DNA of 64,000 nt, taken from positions 34,496,585 through 34,560,584 of the forward strand of contig NC_088101.1 of assembly GCF_036370855.1 (NCBI RefSeq), in the 5' to 3' direction. The DNA comes from Dromaius novaehollandiae (taxonomy: Eukaryota > Chordata > Aves > Casuariiformes > Dromaiidae). Position numbers and translations under genes: made by a program. A model generated the notes under the pieces. It worked only from the letters and a program-made list of their open reading frames with translations. It was not told the origin of the DNA and ran no database searches. Of this stretch, positions 1 through 11,901 are shown in pieces; position 1 is the first letter of the stretch, and every line of letters starts with the position of its first letter.

Positions 1-257
1 TATGCCTTTCTACCAAAGCTTTTTACACTGCCAACAACCACCATAGAATTTGCGTGAGCTGAAGTACCACTCTGATGAGCAGAATGAAAGAAGCTAAATA
101 ACAATTTGCAGCAAAAATGAGCTAGTCTGAACTTTTAAAGAACCACAAAACCTGGCAGCTTCTTCAGAGAGAACCTGCTCTGAGCTCTATGGGAAATTTT
201 TGCACAATAGCAATCCACCAAGAGCTGTATCTCCTAAACCCATGGCTACATCAAACC

Positions 258-297
258 TCGGTGTAACTCCTGGATTTACACCAGAGAGGTATTTTAC
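258..297. repeat. Possible ancient amniote repeat fragment
   Basis: The segment reads GGTGTAACTCC...ATTTACACC, close to the inverted GGTGTAACTCC / TTACACCAG arms of an old amniote repeat common in turtle and bird genomes. The central part of that repeat (the TTGACTTCAATGG-type core) is missing, so this would be a decayed remnant. The match is by memory of the pattern and is short. Confidence 0.25.
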
Positions 298-1448
298 TCT
301 GAAAGTTTAGGATGGATGACTGGTTCCTTTGGCATCTGAAAAATCAGTTTTCTCACTTTCCAGCTCTCAGAGCCAATTGTTGCACTTCTTGCCTTCTGCT
401 GCAAATGGCCACTGAAGTCTGACTAATCTGAACCCATTTCCATGGCATTTCTATCCACCAGTGACAAATAAACTTCTTCATTTGCAAGTTGTCTATAAAG
501 CGTAGAGCTGATGGACAAGAATGAACTGTCAGTGTCACTACCGGAACAAGAGAACCCATCAATCCTGCTAGGACTTTTTTATTCGAGTTAATCAAAAGCA
601 TGGTAACATCTTAAACTCCAAGAGACTAACTCAGAAGCTTCCAGAGCTTCTCAAAAAATGACTCTGATCAATGGACCAGATTAATCAAAGAATGGAGAAA
701 ATTTCACAGCTTGCAGCTCAATTACAAGGGTGACTCACTTCTAAGGCTATGAGGCCTTAAAATGGAAATAATCCAAGCAAAGGAAAGAAGGAGCAAATCA
801 AAGCTCTTGGAAGAACCCTTCTAGTGCAGCAGCAGCAGAGTAAAGACAAGAGTTATTTTTGCTCATTCCTAACTCCCACCCCATAAAAATTAAATACAAC
901 TTAAATAGAGGGAGAACAGTTTAACGAATGCCTAGGATTGTAGCATCTCCTGTGAGAAACGTAAGGCAGCTCGATTAAGTAACTGCCTTGCCCTGCAGTG
1001 CTAACAGGGCCCCCTGCCCTCCAAAAGCGAGAGCATGCAGGAGCGCACAGGCCCTGGCACACTCCCATGGCATATCCCGGCTCCCCGCTTGGAGCGCCTC
1101 GCTCTCCTTCGGCTTTTTAAGAGATTACACCTGGGGTTCGCAGGCCCATTTCATCAGCCAGGCAGCGATCCGCCTTTGTTGCTGAGCCCACTGGGCTTTC
1201 CGAGTTGAAGCGCTCTTTAAAAAGCATCTCAGAAAAGGCGAGGTTTGGAGCCTGAAAGGAAATTCACAGCTGGCATCCAGCTTTTTTCTCCTCTCCCATT
1301 CCCTGGTGCTCTTCTGTAGGAGAGCATATGCATCTCCATTTGTCTTCAAAACAGTTTCTCTGCTGCTTCTGATTGCCATTTATGCACACACAGAGGTCTC
1401 TCTCAGGCTAACTAGTGGGGCCCTGCTGAGGAAAGTCTTTGACTTTAT

Positions 1449-1488
1449 ATAAAAAAAAAAAGAACAAAAAGAAAAGGAAAAAAGAAAA
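1449..1488. repeat. A-rich low-complexity tract
   Basis: A run of 11 A (1451-1461) is followed by AG-rich sequence to about 1488. No recognisable retroposon body precedes it on either strand, so I treat it as simple low complexity rather than a poly(A) tail. Confidence 0.8.
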
Positions 1489-2479
1489 CCAGAGTCAGAA
1501 CAAAGCACTTGTTTAACTTGAAGCCCAAAGTACCTTTCCTTTCTCATAGCATATGTGCTATTGTTAACTTTTATCAGAGGAACAGATATTTCAGGAATCA
1601 CTTCAGAGTTACCAACACAATGATTGATGACCAGTCAAAAGAAACATCCAGAAAGCAATAAGCTATAAGAAGGGGAATGCACTGAGCCTGGTTCAGGATT
1701 GCCTGGCTGTGCCTTTCAAATTTCTTTCATCACATCTGTGGTTGTGAGCACTGCAGGGTGAGAACAGGCGAGGACTTTGTGGGATATTTGGAGGCGCTGA
1801 CAGGTAATCCGTATTGCCATCAGTAGTAACCTGAGGATAAAAGATTTTAAAAAATGGAAACACAAGGACTGGGGGGGTTCTGAAAGAAAAAGAGAGCAAG
1901 AACAGCGAGATTTATGTAAACCCATTGGGAGTGCACTGGAAAACTCTTTCATCAAAGATTGAGATTGCTTTGAAGAGACTTTATTGAAGAAAAAGAAAAA
2001 AGCCAGTGTTGTATACAGGGATGGAGGTTAGCTGGGTCACTTATCAGCATGTCCTGATTTTCCCCTTTTTTTTTTGCCTGAAATTGTGCACATCTCATGA
2101 GTCCCTGGTACCCCAAATCTTGCTCTGAGGTGACACATCACACAGCAGAGGGAAACTTTTTGGAATTTAATTAGTTTGTGCTGCTGTTAGTACTGAAGCC
2201 CAAGGCAGTTTGTGGGGGAGGCAGGCAGGGGGAAAAAAGCACAACACAGGAATGACTTCACCTATGCAGGGAGCACATACACAAACATGCCCAACAACAA
2301 AACCCTATGCTGTCGATGAGATGTTGGCTCTATAGGACAAGCAACTCAATGCCTGCTTAGCAATTACATGGTATCTGCCTTTATATTCTTTCCATGCTCT
2401 CAATTAAATTCAGGGTTTGGATTTTTTTTTTTTCCTCCTGGACTTTGTCCTGTTTCTGCATACATAGGCACCTTTTTCA

Positions 2480-2700
2480 TTCCCAGCTGCAGTATATGGA
2501 AGTTGACTAATTAGCAATGCCTGCCTGTTAGTGTGGCCATCTGCCTGCTTCACTCCATGATCTCCCATCGCCTATCACAGCCAATGGGCAGCTATAATCC
2601 GAACCAAATGACAACAGCCTTTGGATGAAACACGTAAACATAAACCCTCAGGGTTACCTATGGTGAGCCACCCACATCGGTTTGCCAGAAACAGACAAAA
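2480..2700. promoter_or_regulatory. Candidate conserved non-coding block
   Basis: The block contains the palindrome CTAATTAG (2507-2514), a CCAAT (2581-2585) and TAATCC (2595-2600, an OTX/PITX-type core) within complex, non-repetitive sequence. Such clustering of homeodomain cores is typical of vertebrate developmental enhancers, but single motifs are common by chance and conservation is not shown. This is an impression from composition, not a demonstrated element. Confidence 0.2.
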
Positions 2701-4701
2701 AAAAGTTTCCTGCAACTTTGGCTATTACAGCTTTAAAAACCACAGGCCAAACTTATGAAGCAGGGTCTAAGCCGGGAAAAAGCAAAGTGGCACACCTCAT
2801 CAGTTGTGAGCACAATAATGGAGCTTTAACAAGCCATGTGTGTCCAAATTTGGATGTTTAAATTCCACCTCCCCCAGGACTTTAATTCTTGGGGGCAGGA
2901 GGGGGGGGTTCCCATACATGGTTCATGCAGAAGCACAGAGAACTGACTGTTTCTTAGACTCTCTCACTGCAGATCACTGTACTATTCATGAGATGGGGAT
3001 ACATCTGCCCACCCTAGTCCTTTTCGCTTCATGCCAGCAGTTGCTGGAGGTTGGGGTCAAGAGACAGAGTAAACCAACACTGGCCTTCAGCAGTTTTGAG
3101 GTTCTTCCCTCAGATAGCAAAGCAGCATGTTGAACAATGTAGAATCTAGAAAAACTTTACACCACCATCAAAACTAAAGCTGCTGGGCACTTAAAGACAG
3201 TTGGATCCAATTGCTGCACTATCAGTTATTACTAAGCTCATCTAAAGAGAATCAGTGAAATTTCCATCTGGCCTACTCGCACTAGATTTGGAAAGATGAA
3301 TTTCAACATAAGCACAATATAAAAAGAGAGCATTGGTTGAAGTCATCTCCTTCTGCGGTAAGCACAGGAAGCTGTTTCTGCAGACAGTTTTGTGCAGAGA
3401 TGTATTCAGACCTCTGCAGATCCCACTGAGAAATCACTGGTCTTTCATCCAAACATGACCATTCCAGTGAACAAAATGCAAGTAAAGTGATTAATTTTAT
3501 GACCCAAAGCAAGAAGAATGAGCTTCCATGAGGATGGCCATAGCAATATAAATTTCACCTGGATGTAGCTTTTACTGTTTTAATAGTTAGGATTGTTAGA
3601 GTGTGCCAGCAGAAGGTACAAATCCACTTGCATACAAGTCGGCAAGAAATCATGATTTTTCCCTGTACAACTGAGGGCTGCTTGCCTTCTCATTAGTTGG
3701 TCTGTATGTACATGATACGTTTAAGAGGAGAAAGAAACCCTTCCTCACCTAGAATCTGGCTAGCAGAAAAGTGCTGATAGCAAATTTGTTTAGCTTCTGT
3801 TTATTTGGCATTACCCCTTTAGTGACAAATCAGGACACCTTCCCCCTGCATTTTGCTATCAGTTTTCCCATCAGCCTATGTCTAACAACTATAGTCCTAA
3901 CTTATGAGCTGACTGTACAGCACAAGAGGAAATCTCAGAAGATTCGTTCTCATTGTCAGACTTCTCATTAGATACAGTAAATTTACATTTTCTTCTGACT
4001 TACTGCACCATTAAAACTGATGCAAGAAACTTCCTGTTCTTAGCAATTTGTCTGATACACCTACAACAGTGTCAAACATGATGTAACAGCACCTTAAAGC
4101 TAGTGCCAATCATAAGTGTAATCCTAGGTCTGCTGAATTCAGTAGCAAGAGTCGGTAGAAACAAGCCTAGTCAAATCCCTTCACACAGATTTCAAAGGTG
4201 TTGGCCTCTTGCCACTAAAAGGAAAAGTTAGCACAGAATCCTGCAAAAATTGTGGTCACCCATGGCCCATCCAGGACAAGCAGGAGCCCATGGCACAGCA
4301 TTGCCTGAGGTAGGTAAATTAGGGTTTATCCTACTTCTTAATGAAAACTGCTCAGGATCACAGAGATGCTGCTTCCCAGCATAGCATAGGTATCTCTGAG
4401 GTACCACACTGCACCTTAGAAGCACATCAAAAGACATTCACAGCAAACAGTACTGCCTGTGTAGCAACCTGATGAGCCTATCTCCCACAGCAAAGCTTTC
4501 ATTTCTTCGGCTCACTGCATTGCTACTTATCAGCACATGAATGCTGTGCAGCTTTTTGCCCCATCTGAGGCGGGCCAAGGAAGGACGGGTACAGGTTAGA
4601 TCACGCTGGTCATGCTTCCCCCTCTGCACAGGCCAGCAGCACTGCCTAGCTGTGGAGGAGAAGAGCCTATTCCTGTCCTCCTGTCCCTGCTCCCTCAGGG
4701 C

Positions 4702-4719
4702 GGGGGGGGGGGGGGGGGG
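4702..4719. repeat. G18 homopolymer
   Basis: Eighteen consecutive G, preceded by CAGGGC and followed by CGGCGAGGGAG. On the G strand this could stack as a quadruplex. Runs of this length vary between individuals and are error-prone in assemblies, so the exact length should not be trusted. Confidence 0.95.
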
Positions 4720-4932
4720 CGGCGAGGGAGTGTCTCAAAAAATAAAATAACATCATGGAAAATGGACAGCACACCCTGTCCAGCAGGCACAGAGCAACCA
4801 TCGCTTGTATACAGGAAGCTGTCTGAGCTCAGCTCCAAGTCCAAACTGCCTTGCACTAATCTTATTCAGGACAACAGCTGAAAAAAAAATCCAGCCATTA
4901 AAGTATCATGCAAAAGGGTATCAAAAGACAGT

Positions 4933-4956
4933 TTGGTCATATGTTTATATGACCAA
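4933..4956. repeat. Perfect 10-bp inverted repeat
   Basis: TTGGTCATAT and its exact complement ATATGACCAA flank a four-base loop GTTT. This can form a small hairpin. It is too short for a microRNA precursor and has no obvious terminator role in a vertebrate setting. Confidence 0.9.
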
Positions 4957-7573
4957 TTGAAGTAGTGGCTTAGAGAGCCCCAGTTTTGTTAGCAAGTCTT
5001 AGTTATCAAATACTATGCATTTTCTGCAAAGCCGTGTCTCTGCCTTCCTCACCAGGAGGAGGTGAGGCTGATTAGCGTCAGGATGAAACAGGCTAGCTCA
5101 AAACACTAACCACCCTTTGGTGGGGGACTCTGAGGACTTGAAGGTGGTTTTGGAGAAGAGAAGGAGGCAAACTTAAAAGGACACTCTGAAAGCCAGAACT
5201 GAATGTGATCAAAAACAAACTTTGTTTAGAAATTCCTCCTGATCCTCAAAAATCTCTCAGTCATCCAAAGCAAGAGCTCACAATGCCAAATGATACTCAC
5301 CACTCCCCAGGCCTCCTAAAAGTTACAGGCATATCAAGCTATACAGTGTGGTAACTTGCATTCACTTCATGCTCCTCTAGTTTGAATGGTCTGTTTTGCA
5401 ATAGACTACAATACTTACAATATACTAAACCTGTCCTCTGAGGGCAAATTTCTGAAAACATGCACAAGCACCAAGTGGCTGGGATTTGAGGTTCCCCCTT
5501 ATGCAAGGTTAGAGACAAATCAGCCTCTGCAATCAAAGGGCCAGCCACAGTAGTGGGTTCTCAGCAGCATTAGCACACATCCCCCTACACCCTCTGTACA
5601 GCTGTGCCCAGACCTCATAAGCCCCCGTTTCAGGTCCTTTCTCCAGCTCACTCCTGCCAACTCCTCTGAGCGCATCCATATATAGCAGAAACCCACCCCC
5701 TTCCCTGGACAGACAACCCGGAGACTGCTCTCAGCCACACACTTCCTCCTCCCCGTGCCCACTCCCCCAAAGGTGTTATAAACAGAAAGGGGCAAATTCA
5801 GGCTGACAGACCAGCACAAGATGAAATAGCCTAGAAGTTATTTCAGTATGAGGCCCAAGTTTGAAGGTCGCCTTTACGTTACCTTTAATGCTTGCAAGAT
5901 AAAAGGGAAGGTTTCAGAGGTTCTGACTGCCTACAACTGTACATGGTCTGTAATGCATGACATCTCTCCCTCTGTGAGGCAAGAGATGAGCTACTGTACA
6001 TAGGTGAAGCAGGATAATAAATGCAATAGCAACATATCTACCTCAGAGAGGACACTGTTCCTCACATTTCCAGCTTGCATTAATACATCTATCTCACTCA
6101 GTTCACACGATTCTTTCACAGAGAGATACCATTAACTTTTCAAGAGACACAAAATAGAAGGGCATACCTTTGAACTTGGATCAGTTCAGAGATAATAAGC
6201 GTTAGCCAGTAACAATCCAGGTTTTGCTGAAACTGAAGAGATGCAACAACTGCTATTACTTACAACAGCTTAACAGCAAACACTGGGCAGTGCTTACACC
6301 TTAACAAAGCATTTCTTGTTCTGCATAACTCTCCACTGAGTCAGGTTCTTTTTAAAAGTTACAGTTGTCCAGTTACAGACAACTTTTGATTACCTCAGCT
6401 GATACCACTAAACTAATACCTACTAAAGGAAAGTACAAACAAAAGCATGAAGACATCTTACAGCAGCTCCTAAAGCACAAGCCTAGACTGTGCTCCAAAC
6501 TCACACTACAGGCAGCCAGCAGCAAACAGGCACTAAGTTACTTGAGTTGAAGAGCCGGAGACAAGTAGATACAATTCTCTGCTTTTGGACACAAACTGGA
6601 AACATACCTTAACCATAAGAGGCTGACAGATCACCAAGCTCAGGCCAGCAATAACTGAATAGGCACCACCAAATTTAGATCAACTAGACATGAACCTTCA
6701 GACTGCTGTTGCACAGAAGAAGCCCCTGAAAAAAGTTCTGGGGGTATTTCACAGCAGGCAGATAGCCTTCAGCTGGGGAGGGCATTAGCACCCAGTGATG
6801 GAGGGCAATCAAGCTGAGACGATTTACAGAGCTCTGCCCAGGCACCTGAGAGCTCTTGCAAGGTTACATCCCGCTCCTTTGGCTGCAGGTGTGCTGCTGC
6901 TTAGTGCTGAAGTGCAAGGGTACATGGCCTGTATGACTATAAGCACATTAATGAGATAACAAGTGTGGATTGTACGTGCTGATTTGAATTGTGTACTAAC
7001 TAGCCAGTGAGAATTTTATGTATATACTGATCAGCATGCTTAAGAAAATTTTTTTTAATTGAAATGTGAACTAGATTAAGTTATAAAAGACATATTAGTG
7101 GCTGCAGGTTCCCAGAGCTTCCCCAGGTATGATGTTTCTAGATATCTGCTTCAGCTAGGCATTAATAAGATAAACAAGGTAAATGGATGCTTTGCTTTTA
7201 TGCAATAAAAAGTATTGACCTTACAGCTTGACTTCTACTGAAGAAAGCCTGCAGAATTCTTCAGTAATTTTGTTGTCAATGATAAGGAAAAAAACACAAA
7301 GGTTGACAAGTGTTATGCTCACTAATCTTAATCTAAGCTAAGAGTCAACAAAACAGATCCACTTATTCTCAGAAGGATTTAGTTTTAAATGTGAATTATA
7401 TTACTAAAACAAATTGGACTTCAGCTCAGAAGCTACCAGCAGGATCTCTTTTCCTAACAAGTCAGACTGGAAAAGTGCTCAAAAGATATGAATTTGCATT
7501 CACTTTGTCAAAAGTCCTTTCATCTGCTTCACAGTCTACTGATATAATCCTCTGTACCTTGTTGGTTCATTTG

Positions 7574-7594
7574 AACAAACAAACAAACAAAAAA
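7574..7594. repeat. (AAAC)n microsatellite
   Basis: About four AAAC units ending in an A-run. Simple repeat with no adjoining retroposon body that I can recognise. Confidence 0.85.
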
Positions 7595-10059
7595 CCTTAA
7601 GACATAAACTCAGTTTATGCTATCCATTCAGCTTTTTCAGAAGTGTGAGTTGAAAGTGGTACAAGCTCATGCTTTCATATTAAAAAGTATCTCATAAGAC
7701 TCCCAAGAGTCTGAGGACACATCACGTGGTTTCAAACACTTAATGCATTTCAAGGAAATTACTATCCTGTCCCCAGAAGTTACCATTTTTAGCTACAAGG
7801 CAGTAATTGATAGCAGGCATGTTCCCAATATGATTAAATACTGGGAATCACATTGAAATAATTCCCAAGGCTTTTTAACCTACATTAGTTTAGGCTTACC
7901 CATTTTATTTCCTCTTTGCAATAAGCTGAGAGGGCACAAGCTCAGGTACTGTTTCTTAGGTATAGATGGTTGCTAAACTTGAAAGCACACAAACCAGATC
8001 ATTTGTGTTCAGGACTAAACCTGGAAACTGTTACACAAGGTGAGCTCTATTCAACAATTAACTTTTCTTTACCGTAAATCTTTCTTATTTTTTTAGCTTG
8101 TTGTCTCTATAAAGCTTTGCAAACATTAAAACTACTGATAAAAAAGGACTAAATAATTGTATTGCCAGTACAGGAGTGTAGCTTACCTTGAACAAATATA
8201 AATTTGAGAATAAGGGCTTCTTTTATTCTAATAACTTTTTAATGAATTTTATAGTTGACTAACAATTTCATGCTCTCTCCCTCACTGGATGGGCTCACTC
8301 TGGACCAAGAGATGGGGCCAGGTTTAAACACCTGCATCTGGCTTGGCTGTCAAGGCTCTAAAGCAGACATCTGAAGAAAGTCAGGTGAATAACACACCTA
8401 TTTCTCTTGGGAAAGGCAAGGTGACTAACTCAAATATAAACAACTGCATAAAGTTAAAAAAATTAATTCCACCAAGATAAGATCTGTAGCATACAAAGTA
8501 TTGCTTACAAAGTGTAGCAAAAAAACCCAGAGTGGAACAGCTGTTTTGTGCCACTTATCCACAATATTTATTCAGGCATATTCTAAATAGAAACAGGAGT
8601 AATTGCTTTCTACATTGAATCATCTATTCTCCCTACCCTGGGTAACTTGAAGTTTTTCTTATATTTTTGATGGAGGTGATATGTAGATGAATAACCCAAG
8701 CAGAGATTGCAGGCATACAGTTTCCTAGTAGCTGGGCTCAGGAAATTTGTTTCAAACAAGAGTGCCTATTTGGGGTCCTTTCTTATGGTCATGCTCTGGC
8801 ACAAGGGTACTCACTTCTGAGTCTTAATATACTCGTAATATTTCTTAGGCTTCCAAGAACAAATCCAGAGGAAATCATTTCAGTATGAGAATGTGAAATT
8901 TTATTAGCTCAGTGAGGTTAAGAGTGGCCAGCAGTTGGACGGTGTTTCCAAGGGGAACACCCTTTGGTGTGAATGTGAATCACAGAAGTGCTGCCCTGTC
9001 CGCTGCTCGGAAAGGCTTTCTTCAGTTCGGCACTGTTTCTGTGCTGATACATATTATATATTCAGATACGTTATTTATACTCCTTTTTATACTAATTGTA
9101 TTTGGGAGGGTGGAAGAAGTAATGTAAGCTGTATGCCAAAGATTATGCGGCTGCAAAATAAAACTTGGTATTTGCAGACTCTAGTCAGAACAATCCCAGG
9201 TGGAGAACTGTGGGACTGATAGTATGCAATAAATGTAAGGAGCATACATGGTAAGAATTCAGGGAAAATGTGATTTTGTACAAAAAGTGTGGGCAGTCAT
9301 CATGGGCTTTAAGGAAAAACTGTGGAGTTAAGTAACATTAATACTACAGTTGTTAACATGCAGTATTTTAGAGTTTCATATCAACATCATACTACCAGAG
9401 CACCTTAGAGATACAAAAATGAAATCATAGCGAGTTTCCTGCTTCATAATGCCTGTCCTTATGAGGGAGTTAATTCTTGAAGATATTTTATGTAGACCCT
9501 GCTTTTTTCCCCTCTAGTCACACAGATTAATTATGAGGTTGTTCTGCACGTGGCTGTTCTTGCCAGCCTTTATGACATGAAGCATAAATACAGAGGAAAG
9601 AAAAATGGAAGAACTATCTTCACACCTTCTCAGCAAAAAGAGCTAGACTTGACTGATACCCAACAAGCCACGCTAACATACGCCCCAGAATTGGGCCCAA
9701 AACACATCTGCATTGCTTTTGTCGTGCTATACCTACACAACAACGTCACGTTCCTGCTAGTACGGAAAAAGCGTTTGCTTTTCTTCCCCTGTAATGCTAA
9801 CACAACTTTTTTCCAGTTCTCTGAGGAGATTCTGACTATTAGAGATGAGCAGCGATGCCGCTCTGCGGCCGGCGGCGAGACACGCAGTGACTCCCCACGC
9901 TGCGCCACGAGGACAGGGGTCACTCGCATTACTTACAGCGTCTCTAGTTTACGTTTTTCAATTAGGAGGTAATCAGCGTGCCATTATGGCTAAAAATTGT
10001 TGGAATGACCTTTGGACTGTTTTCTATGTGGCGAATCCTCAGGGGCAGCTTGACTGAAG

Positions 10060-10330
10060 GAATGACAGGAGAATGAGCTGGGCTAGACTCATGATAAATA
10101 AGAACAATTATCACACTTATTATCTGATAAATAATGTATTATGATTTGCCATTAATCTATCACAAAACACCTACTTCGGGAGAGAGCCTGCTGCCTGACT
10201 TCCTTTTGTGCGTGCCCACTTAGTGTCAGGTATTTGTGTTAAAGGGACATAAAAGGAGTGTTTACTCAGAAGCAGAGAGCCGCCTCTGCATCCTTGATCG
10301 TTTCAATTAGGGAGGATGAATTACAGCCCT
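10060..10330. promoter_or_regulatory. Candidate conserved non-coding block
   Basis: Dense AT-rich, non-repetitive sequence with repeated GATAA (TGATAAATAA, TCTGATAAATAA), ATTAAT/ATTAATC and TCAATTAGG cores. It lacks microsatellite or transposon character and looks like vertebrate enhancer sequence (GATA and homeodomain cores close together). Function is inferred only from this composition; conservation was not tested. Confidence 0.25.
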
Positions 10331-11879
10331 CATAGAAGCAACAAATTGATTCTCCTGACTCACTGCTGCATGCTCAAGCGTCGGAGGCCCATCACAGGAA
10401 TAGGTACTAAACACTCTGACCCTCTAGCTCGGAAAACACTTCAAAATACTTCACGCATTACAAAGATTATCCTTCTTTTTCATGGACAAGTGCACTAAGC
10501 TACAGGACGGGCTGGCCAATTCTTTTCTAAAGGCAGTACCTGCACAGAAGAGGTCCAGCTCTGAGCAGAGCAGCCTACCTTGGGGCTTCTGCAGTAACTC
10601 CTCTCTCCACGGGTTTGCTGCTCTGCCTCTTGTGGGTCCTCACCCCCACCACAGTGACAGATCAGGACACTGTATTGCATGTGAGCATATATTTGGGAAA
10701 TCAGCACTGATTTCAGTTCCCCATAACGTACATTAGCTGCTGCCCCACAATCAGCCAAGCTGTAATTGCTGCAGAGCTGAGGGGCACTGGGCTAAAAGAG
10801 ATTCTCTCTGTTGCTGTCTAATTTTATTTTGCCTGCACTTGTGAATGAAGCTCTTTGCTTTCTTGCATCCCAGCTGGACACCTGCGGAAAACGTTCAGGT
10901 TTTTGAGAGTTAAGTATCGTCATTCATATTGGACACCCAAGCTTGATGGAAATGGCTTGACTAAAATCGCAGAAGAAATCAGTACCAAAGCCAGCATGAA
11001 ACAAGTTGTCCACTTGTCCTGTCCCTGTCATGGGTACCTGGTACGCAGAACTCCCTTTGCTTGAATAAAGTCAGTGTCTAGAGAACAAGTCTATAGAGTA
11101 AGAACTCACCAGCTAAACAATACTATCCTCAAGCAAAAAATATTGATTGAACGTGAATTTACTAATCAATACTTAGCAAATACTGAACCTGCACAGAATC
11201 CATAAAATACACTCTAAATGCAGGAAACAAAGCCAAAATATTTCTCTGCTCTGTGCTTTCATTATAGCAATTTCAACAGGCAAAAATGCATTCTAGCCAC
11301 TGGTATTCAGTAAACAATTTGGACTTTTTGAAAATTTACCACCTGTTTCCCAGGATATTTCATTTATTGATTTCTTGCTATCTTTAAAGTGTTTGTTTTA
11401 ATTTGTTACTGTCCATAATCTTTTTCCTTTCAGCTTATTTCTGCTTTTATATTCTTCAACCCTAGACCCAACCACAATTCTAGTTTTGAAAGTTAGTATT
11501 TAACAGCTGTGCATATTTGTTTAGGCAATTAAAAATGTGCCTTGCAAATAACTGTTCCTATATTTTTTGGTATTTTCCTTATGCATTTCCCAGCATTTCT
11601 TCTCCGTCTTCATATTTCCTCTTGTGTGCATCTGATCCTCCTAAAACCATGCTTTACAACCACACTAAACAAAGAAGCCATAAGTAAATCCCTAAATATT
11701 CAAACTATTGAAAAAATAATAATTATCACATAATGTCACTAGCTGAGAGAAAAATCTCCCCTTTATTCCAAAATACAGAACTATTTGCTACTGTAAATTC
11801 AACTACTACTATTTGCTACAGTATTCAACTGTATTGTATCCAACCGTACAGTATTTCCAAGTATAACCCAGAACTCGGC

Positions 11880-11901
11880 AATATCCCTTTAAAGGGATAT
11901 T
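11880..11901. repeat. Perfect 22-bp palindrome
   Basis: AATATCCCTTT is followed directly by its exact reverse complement with no spacer. The inner ATCCCTTTAAAGGGAT is fully symmetric. Perfect palindromes of this length are uncommon by chance; it could be a dimeric protein-binding site or a chance event in 64 kb. Confidence 0.95.

Larger units (their letters stand above)
1..4690. other. Non-coding stretch, no gene seen
   Basis: I find no convincing coding segment here. Open frames are under 100 codons, lack flanking splice logic and have unremarkable composition. The stretch is AT-leaning with a short GC-richer patch near 1000-1210. It holds an A-rich tract, a possible old repeat near 258-297 and a block near 2480-2700 with homeodomain-like sites; these are listed separately. 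Intergenic or intronic status cannot be told from sequence alone. Confidence 0.7.
4720..9990. other. Non-coding AT-leaning stretch
   Basis: No gene is supported. The longest open frame (about 140 codons, plus strand, 9550-9972) resembles no known family and has no splice or promoter context. The sequence is complex, AT-leaning and largely repeat-free, apart from a short inverted repeat at 4933-4956 and an AAAC microsatellite at 7574-7594. Confidence 0.7.

Noticed and set aside
4112..4160. Possible ancient repeat (CTGCTGAATTCAGTAGCAAG)
   Set aside because: The small palindrome around GAATTC explains the similarity, and no second block of the repeat is present.
9550..9972. 140-codon plus-strand frame
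   Set aside because: No similarity recognised, no start context, codon use not distinct from flanks.
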